Numbered from the stretch's first letter, positions 1 through 8,778 are shown. The stretch is 64,000 nucleotides of DNA from Parageobacillus caldoxylosilyticus NBRC 107762 (GCF_000632715.1 NZ_BAWO01000010.1:1-64000), one strand, 5' to 3'. Program-made: numbers and translations. The notes: generated by a model not told the origin, from the sequence alone.

Positions 1-2
1 AT

Positions 3-131
3 ATAGCTGGTCGTCCGGAAAGGACACTTCGGACATCTCGTATGGCTACTCCTCTCGTTGAACGGAGGGGGTTCTTGGGACCTTTGAGCAACAACAGCCA
101 AAGGAAACAAGAATCCCCACTTACCGGCTAA
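3..131 (+). CDS. tnpB: C-terminal tail of a TnpB-type protein (cut by window edge)
   Basis: An open frame enters from the left edge and ends at TAA 129-131, giving 42 residues. The tail is basic and ends with a KQES motif, as many IS200/IS605 TnpB proteins do, and the stop codon lies in the loop of the hairpin at 114-147. In this family the tnpB 3' end overlaps the guide-RNA scaffold and the transposon right end, which is the arrangement seen here. The RuvC and zinc-ribbon parts are outside the window, so function and completeness cannot be judged. The identification rests on the tail and the hairpin context only. Confidence 0.45.
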   Translation: MAGRPERTLRTSRMATPLVERRGFLGPLSNNSQRKQESPLTG

Positions 132-154
132 AGCCGGTAAGTGGGGATAGTTCA
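114..154 (+). mobile_element. IS200/IS605-type right end and probable 3' end of its guide RNA
   Basis: A perfect 16-bp inverted repeat (114-129 with 132-147, two-base loop) is followed by TAG and TTCA at 151-154. The same layout, a GGGG-closed hairpin, three bases and TTCA, recurs on the minus strand at 957-993 beside the second tnpB. In TnpB systems the omega RNA ends at the transposon right end and the flanking host bases act as guide. Here the guide would begin at about 155. The hairpin is seen; the end point and RNA role are inferred. Confidence 0.45.
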
Positions 155-874
155 ATGCACCATAATTTGCTCTACTTGATGTTCATGAAGTTGTTCCGTT
201 TCCACATGAATTTTTACAGAATATGTCCCTTTTTCTCGAAGCGACGTTACTGCTTCGTATTGGCCCGCTTGTTTTTCGCTTGCCTCGATAAACTCGTGCT
301 TTCCGTCCCCCTTCCAAATTTCGAAGCAAACCGTCGCTTTCGTTAGCGGCTGGCCGTCATGAGTAATATGCACTGTTAAGTGCGCCTCTTTATTGACGGA
401 AAATTGTTTTTCATGAAGCATCATCATGACGTCGGCATGATGGTGTTCATCGCCGTGATGTTCCTCTGCATGATTTTGCGGCTGATCGCTAGCTGTGCCA
501 ACAATGATATCTTTTTTCGGCATATTATGCATATTGCGCGCTGTCACGTGGCTAACGACGGAATACGTCCCAGGCTCGGTAAACGTTTTTTTCACAGAAT
601 ATTTGCCATTTCCATCATTTTTGGCGGTTAACATCTCATGCTGTTCACTGCCATGTTTCCACACTTCAAACTTCACTTCATCTGCGTCATCGACTTTCTT
701 CCCGCCGTATGTCACAATACAAGAAAGTGTCGTTTCCTTATTTAATTCAATATGATCCGGTGTTTGAAGTTGAACTTCAAGTATTGCCGGTTTGTCCTCT
801 TGCTTTTCTTGGCTGCAGGCGGCAAATAAAAACAACATTAATATCAATGCCAAAAACAGCGAAAGCTTTTTCAT
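152..874 (-). CDS. Secreted lipoprotein with two YtkA/FixH-like domains
   Basis: This 240-residue protein has a lipoprotein signal peptide with lipobox LFAAC, so it should be anchored to the outer face of the membrane. Two similar beta-rich YtkA-like modules (about residues 30-125 and 150-238) are joined by a His/Glu-rich linker (HAEEHHGDEHHHADVMMM) that could bind metal. YtkA-like domains are common in exported Bacillus proteins of unclear function; a copper or metal link is only a guess from the linker. The start at 874 follows an AGGGGAAA ribosome site. The TGA stop (152-154) is made from the terminal TTCA of the adjacent transposon end, so insertion occurred exactly at the gene's 3' end. 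Confidence 0.7.
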   Translation of the reverse strand: MKKLSLFLALILMLFLFAACSQEKQEDKPAILEVQLQTPDHIELNKETTLSCIVTYGGKKVDDADEVKFEVWKHGSEQHEMLTAKNDGNGKYSVKKTFTEPGTYSVVSHVTARNMHNMPKKDIIVGTASDQPQNHAEEHHGDEHHHADVMMMLHEKQFSVNKEAHLTVHITHDGQPLTKATVCFEIWKGDGKHEFIEASEKQAGQYEAVTSLREKGTYSVKIHVETEQLHEHQVEQIMVH

Positions 875-956
875 TTTCTATTTCCCCTTTTCCCTATTTT
901 TCTAGACTTAACTATACCATAGCTTTACCTTGTCCATCACATTATTCACCATTCCG

Positions 957-1020
957 TGAACCTCCCCGACTAAATCGAAGATTCTAGTCGGGGCATCCGT
1001 TGTCTTAAATACAGCTATGC
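957..1020 (-). ncRNA. Probable 3' end of a TnpB guide RNA / element right end
   Basis: Directly downstream of the tnpB stop on the minus strand lies a hairpin with a 9-bp perfect outer stem (964-972 with 985-993) that can extend inward through AATC/GATT. It is followed by AGG and TTCA (960-957). This matches the end structure at 114-154. If the family rule holds, the scaffold RNA covers the tnpB 3' end plus this hairpin, and the guide is the minus-strand sequence running down from 956. Hairpin seen; RNA role inferred. Confidence 0.45.
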
Positions 1021-2403
1021 TCACGCTAATGTCACACCTTCAGTGTTCATCGCCTGATGCAAGCTAATCAATGAAGACAACGTTTGCCGAGTTCTAGCTG
1101 CAAGGGAAGGAACTTTTGCCTCCCATTGCAACCTTTTCTTTTCAGAAAAGGATTTAAGGAATTCTCGTATAAAATATCGTGCTCCTATATTGTAAGAAGC
1201 ATTTAAATCCGCGTGATAGACTTTGCCATTCGGAAAAGTGGCCAAGTCTCTTTTATTGTTGCGTTTCACTTCTCCTGATCCGTCAAATGTAAGTGCAGAA
1301 GTGTTTTTCGCATTCACACGGCGAATACGCATCCCACGGTAATGAGCCATTTGCTCTACTTTATTTTGAATCCCGATTTTGCACCAATGGTGCAATTTAT
1401 GCCGTAATTTTTTTGCACCATCATAGTCTTTTGGCATTTTCATTTTCCCTAAGTATTCGAATACGATCACATCTGCATGGTGTTTTTCAGCGAATTTAAT
1501 GATTTCACTTGCTGTGTTAAAAATAATATGTTTTTGTAAACCATTAATTCTACGCCAATAGTTAGATGCAGAAATCCATCCAGATTGTCGCTGCGCCTTT
1601 TTCAGTTTGTTGATTTTGCTTTTCATCCGGTCTTTTTCTATCGGCTGGTTGATAAACTTCCGGCCGATGACAGTTCCATCCGAAAGCATCACCGAACAAA
1701 CGGCGGAATTCGTTAATCCCAGGTCAACAGCAACAATCACTTGATTCTCTAACTTTGTATTCTTAAGTTTTATTTTTTTCGAGTAAGAAAAGTGAATGAA
1801 ATATTTTTTCCCCTTCTTTACAATAATGGGATTACTTTCTCTCCAATCTGTAATTCCCCGGTTTTTCAAGTTTTTCGTTTGAAACGTAATCGTCTCCCAA
1901 ACCCAATCCCCATTTTTGTAAACTTTGATCTGTGCCTGGTTTTCGGACAAACGCTTAAACATATTCCCTTTATAAAAAACAGGGAACGCTTCGTGATCAA
2001 TTCTTAAAACCGGAGGTTTTTTCTTAAACTTCTTGCCTTCGTCTAGTGCTTGGCCACGCTCTTTTTCCCAATTTTTGAGGTTAGAACGATGGCTTTTTAC
2101 GATTCCTAAAGCTTTAGAAATAGCTGAACGTCTAAAGTAAGACGGGAATTTATAAAACTTGGAACTAAAATCATACTTCGGATGAGGGTTCGTTTTAGTC
2201 CGATGGATCAATCTCTCCACGGCAGGAACTGCTTCTTTTGTAGAAAGATGCTCCAAAGCATCGAACTCTCGATCTACGACATCAACAATAAAAGTTAACG
2301 CATCTCGAAAAATAATAAGCGTATCCTCGAATGTCTTTTTTCCGTGAGAGATGATTTTATTTTGAATGGTTTTTACTTTTTCTGCTTTCGAAGCTTTTTC
2401 CAT
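1021..2403 (-). CDS. tnpB: TnpB-family RNA-guided nuclease lacking the zinc-ribbon cysteines
   Basis: A 460-residue IS200/IS605 OrfB (TnpB) protein. The RuvC core is intact by eye: Asp in VDLGLTNSAV (about residue 228), Glu in VFEYLGKMK (about 315) and Asp in HADLNASYN (about 395), so the nuclease is probably active. The insertion between the last two motifs, where most TnpBs carry CxxC...CxxC, reads SALTFDGSGEV...FPNGKVYHAD and has no cysteine pair. No tnpA is nearby, so mobility would need a transposase in trans. The start at 2403 was chosen over an upstream Met because GGGAGGG lies 8 bases before it. TnpBs cut DNA adjacent to a short motif, guided by an RNA made from the element's right end. 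Confidence 0.8.
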   Translation of the reverse strand: MEKASKAEKVKTIQNKIISHGKKTFEDTLIIFRDALTFIVDVVDREFDALEHLSTKEAVPAVERLIHRTKTNPHPKYDFSSKFYKFPSYFRRSAISKALGIVKSHRSNLKNWEKERGQALDEGKKFKKKPPVLRIDHEAFPVFYKGNMFKRLSENQAQIKVYKNGDWVWETITFQTKNLKNRGITDWRESNPIIVKKGKKYFIHFSYSKKIKLKNTKLENQVIVAVDLGLTNSAVCSVMLSDGTVIGRKFINQPIEKDRMKSKINKLKKAQRQSGWISASNYWRRINGLQKHIIFNTASEIIKFAEKHHADVIVFEYLGKMKMPKDYDGAKKLRHKLHHWCKIGIQNKVEQMAHYRGMRIRRVNAKNTSALTFDGSGEVKRNNKRDLATFPNGKVYHADLNASYNIGARYFIREFLKSFSEKKRLQWEAKVPSLAARTRQTLSSLISLHQAMNTEGVTLA

Positions 2404-2530
2404 CGGACGAACCCTCCCTTCCGAACATATGTTAGCATTCTTCTTTATTTTATATGAATCACTCATTCGAGACAACAGATATAGAGGAAAAATTTCATTT
2501 TTTTCGCGACTAACCCTTCCTAAATATTTC

Positions 2531-2550
2531 GCATTCTAGAAGGGGAATGC
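2531..2550. repeat. Short inverted repeat upstream of tnpB
   Basis: GCATTC and GAATGC arms flank an 8-base loop and are followed on the plus strand by a T-rich run. It could be the left-end hairpin of the TnpB element or a small plus-strand terminator. Nothing in the sequence decides between them. Confidence 0.3.
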
Positions 2551-2608
2551 GTTGCGTTTTTTTGTTCAAAAACATTTCACGGTTACAACAATTTTTTATA
2601 AAAAACAC

Positions 2609-2637
2609 TTGAAAGTCAAAAAAGGTCAAAGTATAAT
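2609..2637 (+). promoter_or_regulatory. SigA promoter of clpE
   Basis: TTGAAA (2609-2614) and TATAAT (2632-2637) are separated by 17 bases. The -35 box touches the first CtsR box and the -10 box lies between the two boxes, so a bound repressor would block RNA polymerase. Confidence 0.8.
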
Positions 2638-2664
2638 AAAATCAGAAAGTCAAAGTTAGTCAAA
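2614..2664 (+). promoter_or_regulatory. Two CtsR operators
   Basis: CtsR binds tandem heptads of the type RGTCAAA NNN RGTCAAA. Both copies here fit: AGTCAAA-AAA-GGTCAAA (2614-2630) and AGTCAAA-GTT-AGTCAAA (2648-2664), with a further partial GTCAA at 2665-2669. Double boxes are known for tightly repressed clpE genes in Bacillus. ctsR itself is not in the window. Confidence 0.88.
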
Positions 2665-2693
2665 GTCAATTGACAAAAAGGAGGTTATGCCTC

Positions 2694-4874
2694 ATGCTTT
2701 GTCAAGTATGCCATCAAAACAAAGCGACGGTATTTGTCAACTTGCAATTTAATCATGAGAAAAAACAATTGCATCTTTGCCACGAATGTTATGAAAGACA
2801 AAAACAAGAGCTTTCCATCCCAATAAACTTTGGGTTTGGAGGCTTTTCGCCATTCCCATTTGATGATTTCTTTATGGATGGATTTTCGCCAATTTCGGAA
2901 ATGGACACGCCATCAACAAATATGGCACAACCATCCAAACCATCCAAATGGGATCGGAACGGTAAAAGAGGCGGCGGTTTCTTAGATCAATTCGGCCGCA
3001 ACTTAACACAGCTTGCCAAAGCCGGTCTCATCGACCCGGTCATCGGCCGTGATAAAGAAATAGAACGCGTCATCGAAATTTTAAACCGCCGCAATAAAAA
3101 CAACCCGGTATTAATCGGGGAACCTGGTGTCGGGAAAACAGCGATTGTCGAAGGGCTTGCCTTAAAAATTGCGGAAGGGCAAGTTCCAGAAAAACTATTA
3201 AATAAAGAAGTATATTTGCTTGATGTCGCCTCGCTTGTCGCCAATACAGGCATTCGCGGTCAATTTGAACAAAGAATGAAACGGCTCATTTCTGAATTGC
3301 AGCGCCGGAAAAACATCATTTTGTTTATCGACGAAATTCACTTGCTCGTCGGCGCTGGTGCGGCAGAAGGCTCGATGGACGCCGGCAACATTTTAAAACC
3401 AGCGCTTGCGCGTGGGGAATTGCAAGTTGTCGGTGCTACAACATTAAAAGAATATCGTCAAATTGAAAAAGACGCCGCGCTTGAACGCCGTTTCCAACCT
3501 GTCATCGTTCATGAACCAACGGTCGAAGAAGCGATTACGATTTTAAAAGGTATTCAACCGAAATATGAACAATTCCATCACGTCCAATATACGGACGAAG
3601 CGATTGAAGCGTGCGTTAAATTATCGCATCGTTACATTCAAGACCGCTTCTTGCCGGACAAAGCGATCGACTTGTTAGACGAAGCCGGCTCAAAAGCGAA
3701 CTTGCGCATCGGTCCGACAGATGAAAAACAAATTCAAGAACGCCTTGCGCAAATCGCCAAAGAAAAAGCAAAAGCAGCGCAAGAAGAAAATTACGAACTG
3801 GCGGCAAAATTGCGTGACGAAGAGTTGAAATTGGAAAAACAATTGCAAAACGGAGTGAACCAAGAACGCCCAGTCGTCGATGTTGCTGACATTCAACGCA
3901 TCATCGAAGAGAAAACAGGCATTCCTGTCGGCAAACTGCAAGCTGATGAAAAAGAGAAAATGAAACATTTAGAAGAAAACCTGGCGAAAAAAGTGATTGG
4001 CCAAGAAGAAGCAGTCAAAAAAGTCGCAAAAGCAATCCGCCGCAGCCGCGCAGGCTTAAAAGCAAAACACCGCCCGATCGGTTCGTTCTTATTCGTCGGT
4101 CCGACTGGCGTCGGGAAAACGGAGCTGGCGAAAACGTTGGCGGAAGAATTGTTTGGCTCGAAAGACGCAATGATTCGTCTCGACATGAGCGAATACATGG
4201 AAAAACATTCGGTATCGAAATTAATCGGTTCGCCTCCTGGCTATGTCGGTCACGAGGAAGCGGGTCAGCTTACAGAAAAAGTGCGCCGCAATCCATACAG
4301 CATTATCTTGCTTGACGAGATTGAAAAAGCGCACCCGGATGTCCAACACATTTTCCTGCAAATTTTAGAAGATGGCCGTCTCACTGACAGCCAAGGCCGT
4401 ACCGTAAGCTTTAAAGATACAGTGATTATCGCAACAAGCAACGCTGGTGTTACAGACAAAAAAATTACGGTCGGATTTGAAAAACAAGGGACAACGCACA
4501 CAAGCATTCTTGATTCGTTAAACGCCTACTTCAAGCCAGAGTTTTTAAACCGTTTCGATGCGATTATCGAATTCAAATCGCTGAAAAAAGAACATATGCT
4601 GCAAATTGTTGACCTCATGCTCAACGACGTAAAAGCAGCAATGCGCGAACAACATATCGACCTTGACGTTTCGCAGGCAGCGAAAGAAAAATTGGCGGAA
4701 CTCGGCTACCATCCAGCGTTCGGCGCTCGTCCGCTCCGCCGCGTCATCCAAGAGCACGTCGAAGACAAGATCGCCGATGTGTTGCTTGATGAAAACGACC
4801 AAGTCAAAGCGATTCGCATCGATGTCGAAAACGATGCGATCGTCGCAAAACCTTTGCACAAACAAACCGCCTAA
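2694..4874 (+). CDS. clpE: ATP-dependent Clp protease ATPase subunit ClpE
   Basis: A 726-residue Hsp100 unfoldase that feeds damaged proteins to ClpP after heat or other protein stress. The N-terminus has the ClpE zinc finger (Cys3, Cys6, Cys29, Cys32), then a Phe/Pro-rich linker, a first AAA+ module with Walker A GEPGVGKT (142-149), a coiled middle region with a UVR-like segment ([11 protein letters not shown]) and a second AAA+ module with GPTGVGKT (about 469). The zinc finger and short middle region separate it from ClpC and ClpB. ATG 2694 sits 9 bases after AAAAAGGAGG; a longer frame opening with TTG at 2670 would put this ribosome site inside the gene and is rejected. It is monocistronic, CtsR-controlled and ends in a strong terminator. 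Confidence 0.95.
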   Translation: MLCQVCHQNKATVFVNLQFNHEKKQLHLCHECYERQKQELSIPINFGFGGFSPFPFDDFFMDGFSPISEMDTPSTNMAQPSKPSKWDRNGKRGGGFLDQFGRNLTQLAKAGLIDPVIGRDKEIERVIEILNRRNKNNPVLIGEPGVGKTAIVEGLALKIAEGQVPEKLLNKEVYLLDVASLVANTGIRGQFEQRMKRLISELQRRKNIILFIDEIHLLVGAGAAEGSMDAGNILKPALARGELQVVGATTLKEYRQIEKDAALERRFQPVIVHEPTVEEAITILKGIQPKYEQFHHVQYTDEAIEACVKLSHRYIQDRFLPDKAIDLLDEAGSKANLRIGPTDEKQIQERLAQIAKEKAKAAQEENYELAAKLRDEELKLEKQLQNGVNQERPVVDVADIQRIIEEKTGIPVGKLQADEKEKMKHLEENLAKKVIGQEEAVKKVAKAIRRSRAGLKAKHRPIGSFLFVGPTGVGKTELAKTLAEELFGSKDAMIRLDMSEYMEKHSVSKLIGSPPGYVGHEEAGQLTEKVRRNPYSIILLDEIEKAHPDVQHIFLQILEDGRLTDSQGRTVSFKDTVIIATSNAGVTDKKITVGFEKQGTTHTSILDSLNAYFKPEFLNRFDAIIEFKSLKKEHMLQIVDLMLNDVKAAMREQHIDLDVSQAAKEKLAELGYHPAFGARPLRRVIQEHVEDKIADVLLDENDQVKAIRIDVENDAIVAKPLHKQTA

Positions 4875-4902
4875 TCCCTTAATGGGAAAGGCGGTTTTTT
4901 TT
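4864..4902 (+). terminator. Rho-independent terminator of clpE
   Basis: A GC-rich stem (AAACCGCCTAATCCC with GGGAAAGGCGGTTT) is followed by eight T. The 5' arm overlaps the last clpE codons. A closely similar AACCGCC hairpin ends the tetR gene at 8737-8776. Confidence 0.88.
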
Positions 4903-4952
4903 CGGCGCAAAGCGAAAGAAATTTTTCAGATGTTCAGTCCAGTTCCTGCGGC

Positions 4953-5705
4953 TCAGCCGCTCTCCGCAAACCGGTCGGCGTTATGCAGCGTCCCTTCGCT
5001 TACCAGCTTTTTCTTATAAACCATGCCGGACAGTGTTACGCTCACTTCATAAAGCACCAGCAAAGGAATGATCACAAGAATATCCGAAAGCAAATCCGGA
5101 GGCGTGATAAGGACGGAGATGACAACCAGAAAAAAATAGGAGAGTTTCCTCGCCTTTGCCAGCCTCTTCGGATTTAGGATTCCGAGTCTCGTTAGAAACA
5201 TGACCGCAAGCGGCATTTCAAAGAGAAAGCCAAATGGAAGTGTCAGATGGATCATGAACCGAAAATATTTTTCCGCCGTGAATATTGTTTCGAATTGCCC
5301 TGCTGACAGGTTTGTTAAAAAACTGAGCACGGCCGGGAAAAGCACAAAGAAACCAAATGAAATCCCCGCCATAAATAATAGAAACAACCATGGGATAAAC
5401 CGCAAAGAAACTTTCCGTTCTTCGGGATTCAGCGCAGGAGAGACAAACCGCCACGTCTGGAAAGCGGCGACAGGTATCGTTGCTGCGATCGCAAACACGG
5501 CTGCGATCATCATGTATACCCAAAGGATGTCACTCGGGCCGAGAATCGCAAGTTTCCCGTCGAAGTCCTTGACAAGCCATTTATAAATATCCTGTACAAA
5601 AACGAAACTTCCAACGAAGGACACAATAAACGCCAATAACGTAATAATCACCCGTTTCCGAAGCTCTTCCAAATGATCTATCAGACGCAAATCTTTGTTT
5701 TTCAT
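4953..5705 (-). CDS. tatC: Twin-arginine translocase subunit TatC
   Basis: A 250-residue TatC with the family's N-terminal motif LIDHLEELRKR and about six membrane segments. TatC is the receptor that recognises twin-arginine signal peptides of folded proteins. It is the last gene of phoD-tatA-tatC, the same order as phoD-tatAd-tatCd in Bacillus subtilis, where this TatC serves PhoD. ATG 5705 follows AAGGAGG at 8 bases; the longer frame from 5732 has no ribosome site. A 439-base gap separates it from tatA, unusually long for this operon. Confidence 0.92.
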   Translation of the reverse strand: MKNKDLRLIDHLEELRKRVIITLLAFIVSFVGSFVFVQDIYKWLVKDFDGKLAILGPSDILWVYMMIAAVFAIAATIPVAAFQTWRFVSPALNPEERKVSLRFIPWLFLLFMAGISFGFFVLFPAVLSFLTNLSAGQFETIFTAEKYFRFMIHLTLPFGFLFEMPLAVMFLTRLGILNPKRLAKARKLSYFFLVVISVLITPPDLLSDILVIIPLLVLYEVSVTLSGMVYKKKLVSEGTLHNADRFAESG

Positions 5706-6144
5706 GCTGGCTGCCTCCTTTTTTGGAAACAAATGCTGTTAGTTTGTAGTTACTAAACTCCTAAACTTTTGGGAAATTGGACAGAAGCTATATTTAACAA
5801 ATCAACTTTTTCACGAAAAAATTTTTCGATATCACATCATTCCAAACGGTCATCTGCTAACCAAGGCGGGACTTTTTCTTTCCGAGCCATGTCGCCCATC
5901 AGTGAAGATTTTTTGTCCATGAATGGAAAGTTGAATCTTTTTGCCAAAAAAAAGAATCCAGAAAATCCTTATGCTATGCCAGAACAACTGTTAAAAAGCA
6001 TAAAAAGAGGTTTCCGACCCACTTGAAGCAAAAAACTTTATGAATTCCCCTCTGAAAAAACTCGTTGATCAGCGGGTCCATAAAGCCGATAAGAAGAAGC
6101 AGACAGGCTGCCCCGTCTGCTCTCTTTTTTACTAAACCGCCAAT
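5706..6144. other. 439-bp gap inside the phoD-tat operon with a possible degenerate insert
   Basis: No conserved gene was recognised. On the plus strand a frame at about 5890-6026 encodes a basic peptide ending MPEQLLKSIKRGFRPT that has the flavour of an IS transposase fragment, but it is too short to name. A hairpin lies at 6098-6130. The gap may mark an old insertion between tatA and tatC; this is inference. Confidence 0.3.
6098..6130. terminator. Hairpin downstream of tatA, possible terminator
   Basis: AGCAGAC and GTCTGCT arms with a C/G-rich loop. The T-run (TCTCTTTTTT) is on the plus-strand side; reading from tatA the run is weaker (TTCTTCTT). It could attenuate transcription from tatA into tatC or end a lost plus-strand gene. 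Confidence 0.45.
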
Positions 6145-6351
6145 TCAGCTGTCTTTTTTCACAGCCGATAATGCAGGCTTTTTCGTTTCCTCGTTATGAT
6201 CATCGGACACCAGTTCCTTCGCGGCACTTTTGAATTCAGACAGCGTGCGGCCAAATGCGCGGCCGATTTCCGGCAGCTTGGAAGGCCCAAAGATGACCAG
6301 AGCAATGACGAGTATTAAAATTAAACCTGGTATACCGATATTGTTTAACAT
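6145..6351 (-). CDS. tatA: Twin-arginine translocase subunit TatA
   Basis: A 68-residue protein with one N-terminal membrane helix, the [15 protein letters not shown] hinge and amphipathic helix typical of TatA, and a charged tail. TatA oligomerises to form the passage for folded Tat substrates. The true start is ATG 6351 (MLNNIG), preceded by AAAGGAGATGA; the upstream part of the longer frame has no membrane character. It lies 100 bases downstream of phoD, its likely cargo. Confidence 0.92.
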   Translation of the reverse strand: MLNNIGIPGLILILVIALVIFGPSKLPEIGRAFGRTLSEFKSAAKELVSDDHNEETKKPALSAVKKDS

Positions 6352-6451
6352 TGTAGGTTCATCTCCTTTGTGGAAAATTTGGCATCCAGACCGGTAAAGA
6401 TGCCCGGATGCCAAATGCGGCATTGATATCGTTCAGCAGGCGCGGATGGAA

Positions 6452-8200
6452 TTAATTCGTAATCTTTCCTCTCTTTTTCTCCATTTGTTTTTCACGGGCG
6501 CGTCTGTGGGCGCGGTGGCGGTCTTCTTCCACTTCCCTTGACATTTGGACACCCATCGGCACCATAGTGGATGATACTTCTTTCAGTCCTTTCTGATCTT
6601 TTTCATAAACCAATGATGCTCTCGTCCAAATATCCGCTCCCGGCTGAGTCACATACGGAACGACACGGTAATCCGCACGCCACTGTTCCGGAGTAACTTG
6701 ACAGCGGACATAGCCGCGGTAATTGTTAAAAAATTTGATGTGCGGGTTTTGCGCTAAAATTTTCTCCGTGTCTGCACGCCAATCAGAACCATTTCCCCCG
6801 GAAGTAATCGAAGTGCCGACAAACTCAGCGCCAAAAATCGGGGCATCAGGATCGTTATAATCAGTCGTCAAGTTAGAGGCCCAGTTTGCATGGACATCCC
6901 CGGTTAGAACAATCAAGTTGTTAATATTCTTGGCTGCAACAAAATCCATAATGCGTTGGCGCGCTGCCGGATATCCGTCCCAGGCATCCATGCTGTATTT
7001 TGGCGCTTGGCTTGTCCCAAAGTTCCGCTGGGAAAAGAAAATCTGCTGTACAAGCACGTTCCATTGCGTTTTGGAGCTTCCAAGACTGTCAAGAAGCCAT
7101 TTCTCCTGTTCTGCACCGAGAAGAGTGCGCTTAGGATCCAAAGATGCCGGGGAATGCGGCTTGATTCCATCACCGTTCGCCTGGTCATCGCGGTACTGGC
7201 GCGTATCAAGAACAAAGAAAGAGGCTAAATCTCCATAAGCGAAAGCCCGGTATAATTGCATGCCGCCTTCGTGCGGAAGCGACGATCTGCGGAGCGGCAT
7301 ATGCTCGTAGTAAGCCTGGTACGCGGCGGCACGGCGCTTGATAAACGCTTCGACCGATTGGCCGTTTTCTGGAATAGTGCCCGCATAATTGTTTTCCACT
7401 TCATGGTCATCCCATGTGACAACCCACGGGAAGGCAGCATGAGCTGCTCTCAGATCTGCGTCAGAGCGGTATTGGGCATAACGGTTTCGGTAATCCTCAA
7501 GTGTGACAGTTTCCGGACCGCTATGGGTGCGGACATTACCAGTGAATGAAACATATTCGTTCGGTCCGTATTCATATATGTAATCGCCAAGGTGGAAAAC
7601 TAGATCAAGATCCTCTTTCGCCATGTGCTTATACGCCGTGTAGTAGCCGTGCTCAAACTGCTGACAGGAGGCGAAAGCGAACGCCATTCCAGATACCTTT
7701 GAGCCTGCTGTCGGAATGGTTTTTGTTTTTCCAACAGGGCTTAATTCATTTCCGCATTTAAACCGATAAAAATAAACGGTGTTCGGTTTCAGGCCATTCA
7801 CTTCCACATGGACCGAATGCGCGAGGTCAGGTGAAGCCATTTCGGTACCGCGCCGAATCACATTGCGGAAATGTTCATCTGTTGCAAGCTCCCAATGGAC
7901 AGGAACGATATGGGGAGGCATTCCGCCGCCATTTAGCGGATCCGGAGCCAATCTTGTCCATAATACAACACTGTTTGCTAAAGGATCTCCGGAAGCAACG
8001 CCGAGTTTAAATGGATAATCGCTGAATTTTGGGGCGGCATCCACTTTAAATCCTCCTAGGGATTGGGCGATGGCTAGACCGAGCGAGAGCCCCGCAATCT
8101 TGCCGGCTCCATGAAGAAGGCTACGGCGGTCTATATTCTTTTTCAAGATTTCCTCATTAAAATTCTTGATTAATTCGTCTAAAAGTCTCTCATTTCTCAT
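6452..8200 (-). CDS. phoD: PhoD-family secreted alkaline phosphatase/phosphodiesterase
   Basis: A 582-residue metallophosphatase of the PhoD family, exported by Tat to release phosphate from organic phosphodiesters and monoesters. The N-terminus carries DRRSLLHGAG followed by a hydrophobic stretch, a twin-arginine signal, after an extended n-region as in Bacillus PhoD. Family metal motifs are visible: FASCQQFEHGYY, HLGDYIYEYG, WDDHEVENNY and LTGDVHANWAS, which bind the Fe/Ca centre. ATG 8200 follows GGGAGGG; the upstream Met at 8239 lacks a ribosome site. First gene of phoD-tatA-tatC, with PhoP-type boxes in its promoter. Confidence 0.93.
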   Translation of the reverse strand: MRNERLLDELIKNFNEEILKKNIDRRSLLHGAGKIAGLSLGLAIAQSLGGFKVDAAPKFSDYPFKLGVASGDPLANSVVLWTRLAPDPLNGGGMPPHIVPVHWELATDEHFRNVIRRGTEMASPDLAHSVHVEVNGLKPNTVYFYRFKCGNELSPVGKTKTIPTAGSKVSGMAFAFASCQQFEHGYYTAYKHMAKEDLDLVFHLGDYIYEYGPNEYVSFTGNVRTHSGPETVTLEDYRNRYAQYRSDADLRAAHAAFPWVVTWDDHEVENNYAGTIPENGQSVEAFIKRRAAAYQAYYEHMPLRRSSLPHEGGMQLYRAFAYGDLASFFVLDTRQYRDDQANGDGIKPHSPASLDPKRTLLGAEQEKWLLDSLGSSKTQWNVLVQQIFFSQRNFGTSQAPKYSMDAWDGYPAARQRIMDFVAAKNINNLIVLTGDVHANWASNLTTDYNDPDAPIFGAEFVGTSITSGGNGSDWRADTEKILAQNPHIKFFNNYRGYVRCQVTPEQWRADYRVVPYVTQPGADIWTRASLVYEKDQKGLKEVSSTMVPMGVQMSREVEEDRHRAHRRAREKQMEKKRGKITN

Positions 8201-8240
8201 GATTTTTTCCCTCCCTGAATAAAATCTTTCACTGAGCATG

Positions 8241-8282
8241 ATTATAAATGGAAATTTTTAATCGACTGTAAAGTTATGTAAA
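8241..8282 (-). promoter_or_regulatory. PhoP-type promoter of phoD-tatA-tatC
   Basis: On the minus strand two TTTACA hexamers (8277-8282 and 8267-8272) are separated by 4 bases and stand 20 bases upstream of a TATAAT -10 box (8246-8241). PhoP in Bacillus binds repeated TT(A/C/T)ACA elements at such a distance and replaces a -35 element. Only one pair is clear; a full site usually has two pairs. Confidence 0.7.
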
Positions 8283-8736
8283 GAGGAAAAATAGCATAAA
8301 CGTAGAGTATAGGCATTTGTTAATAGGTCTAAAGAAATAGTTAAGAGAGAATTTTCGGAATATTCCTGATTATTTTTTAAACACTCGATAAATTACCCGT
8401 ATGATCATAGTTCTTTTTTCCTTCGTTTTGTTACATTTTCTTCATGCAAATTTTACAAACAAAAACTTGAGGGGAATTTTTTCTATCGTATAAACGCAGC
8501 TGTTTTTAGAGAAAAAATGGTATTCGTTTGAAAAAGGCATATAGATTTGCGATAAAAGCCGGCCTTAGGCCTTCTTCCAAATAACTGATCGATGAACTTC
8601 ACTCGATTTTGGATAGACTGGTCCCGTTTATATTGAAGGTTGGACTTTTTCCATGATAAAATGGTTGCTTCCGTAAGCGCCTAAATTTCGGACCACGGAC
8701 GGATTACATCGACACATATACTAGGCGTGTGCGTCA
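8283..8736. other. Intergenic region with a coding-like relic
   Basis: A/T-rich phoD upstream sequence. On the minus strand at about 8555-8683 an open frame reads like protein (ATILSWKKSNLQYKRD, then VKFIDQLFGRRPKAG) but has an in-frame stop just upstream and no start. It may be a decayed transposase or host gene; I do not recognise it. Confidence 0.3.
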
Positions 8737-8776
8737 CAAAAAAACCGCCTAATCCGTCAATGGATAGGCGGTGCTT
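8737..8776 (-). terminator. Terminator of the tetR operon
   Basis: ACCGCCTATCC pairs with GGATTAGGCGGT across a short loop and is followed on the minus strand by seven T. Confidence 0.85.
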
Positions 8777-8778
8777 TT

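Noticed and set aside
1021-2403. Nuclease-dead TnpB-derived repressor (TldR)
   Set aside because: All three RuvC acidic residues appear to be present, whereas TldR proteins have lost them.
5769-6026. 85-codon plus-strand frame between tatA and tatC
   Set aside because: No ribosome site, no family recognised; at most the end is a transposase scrap, so it is noted only as gap content.
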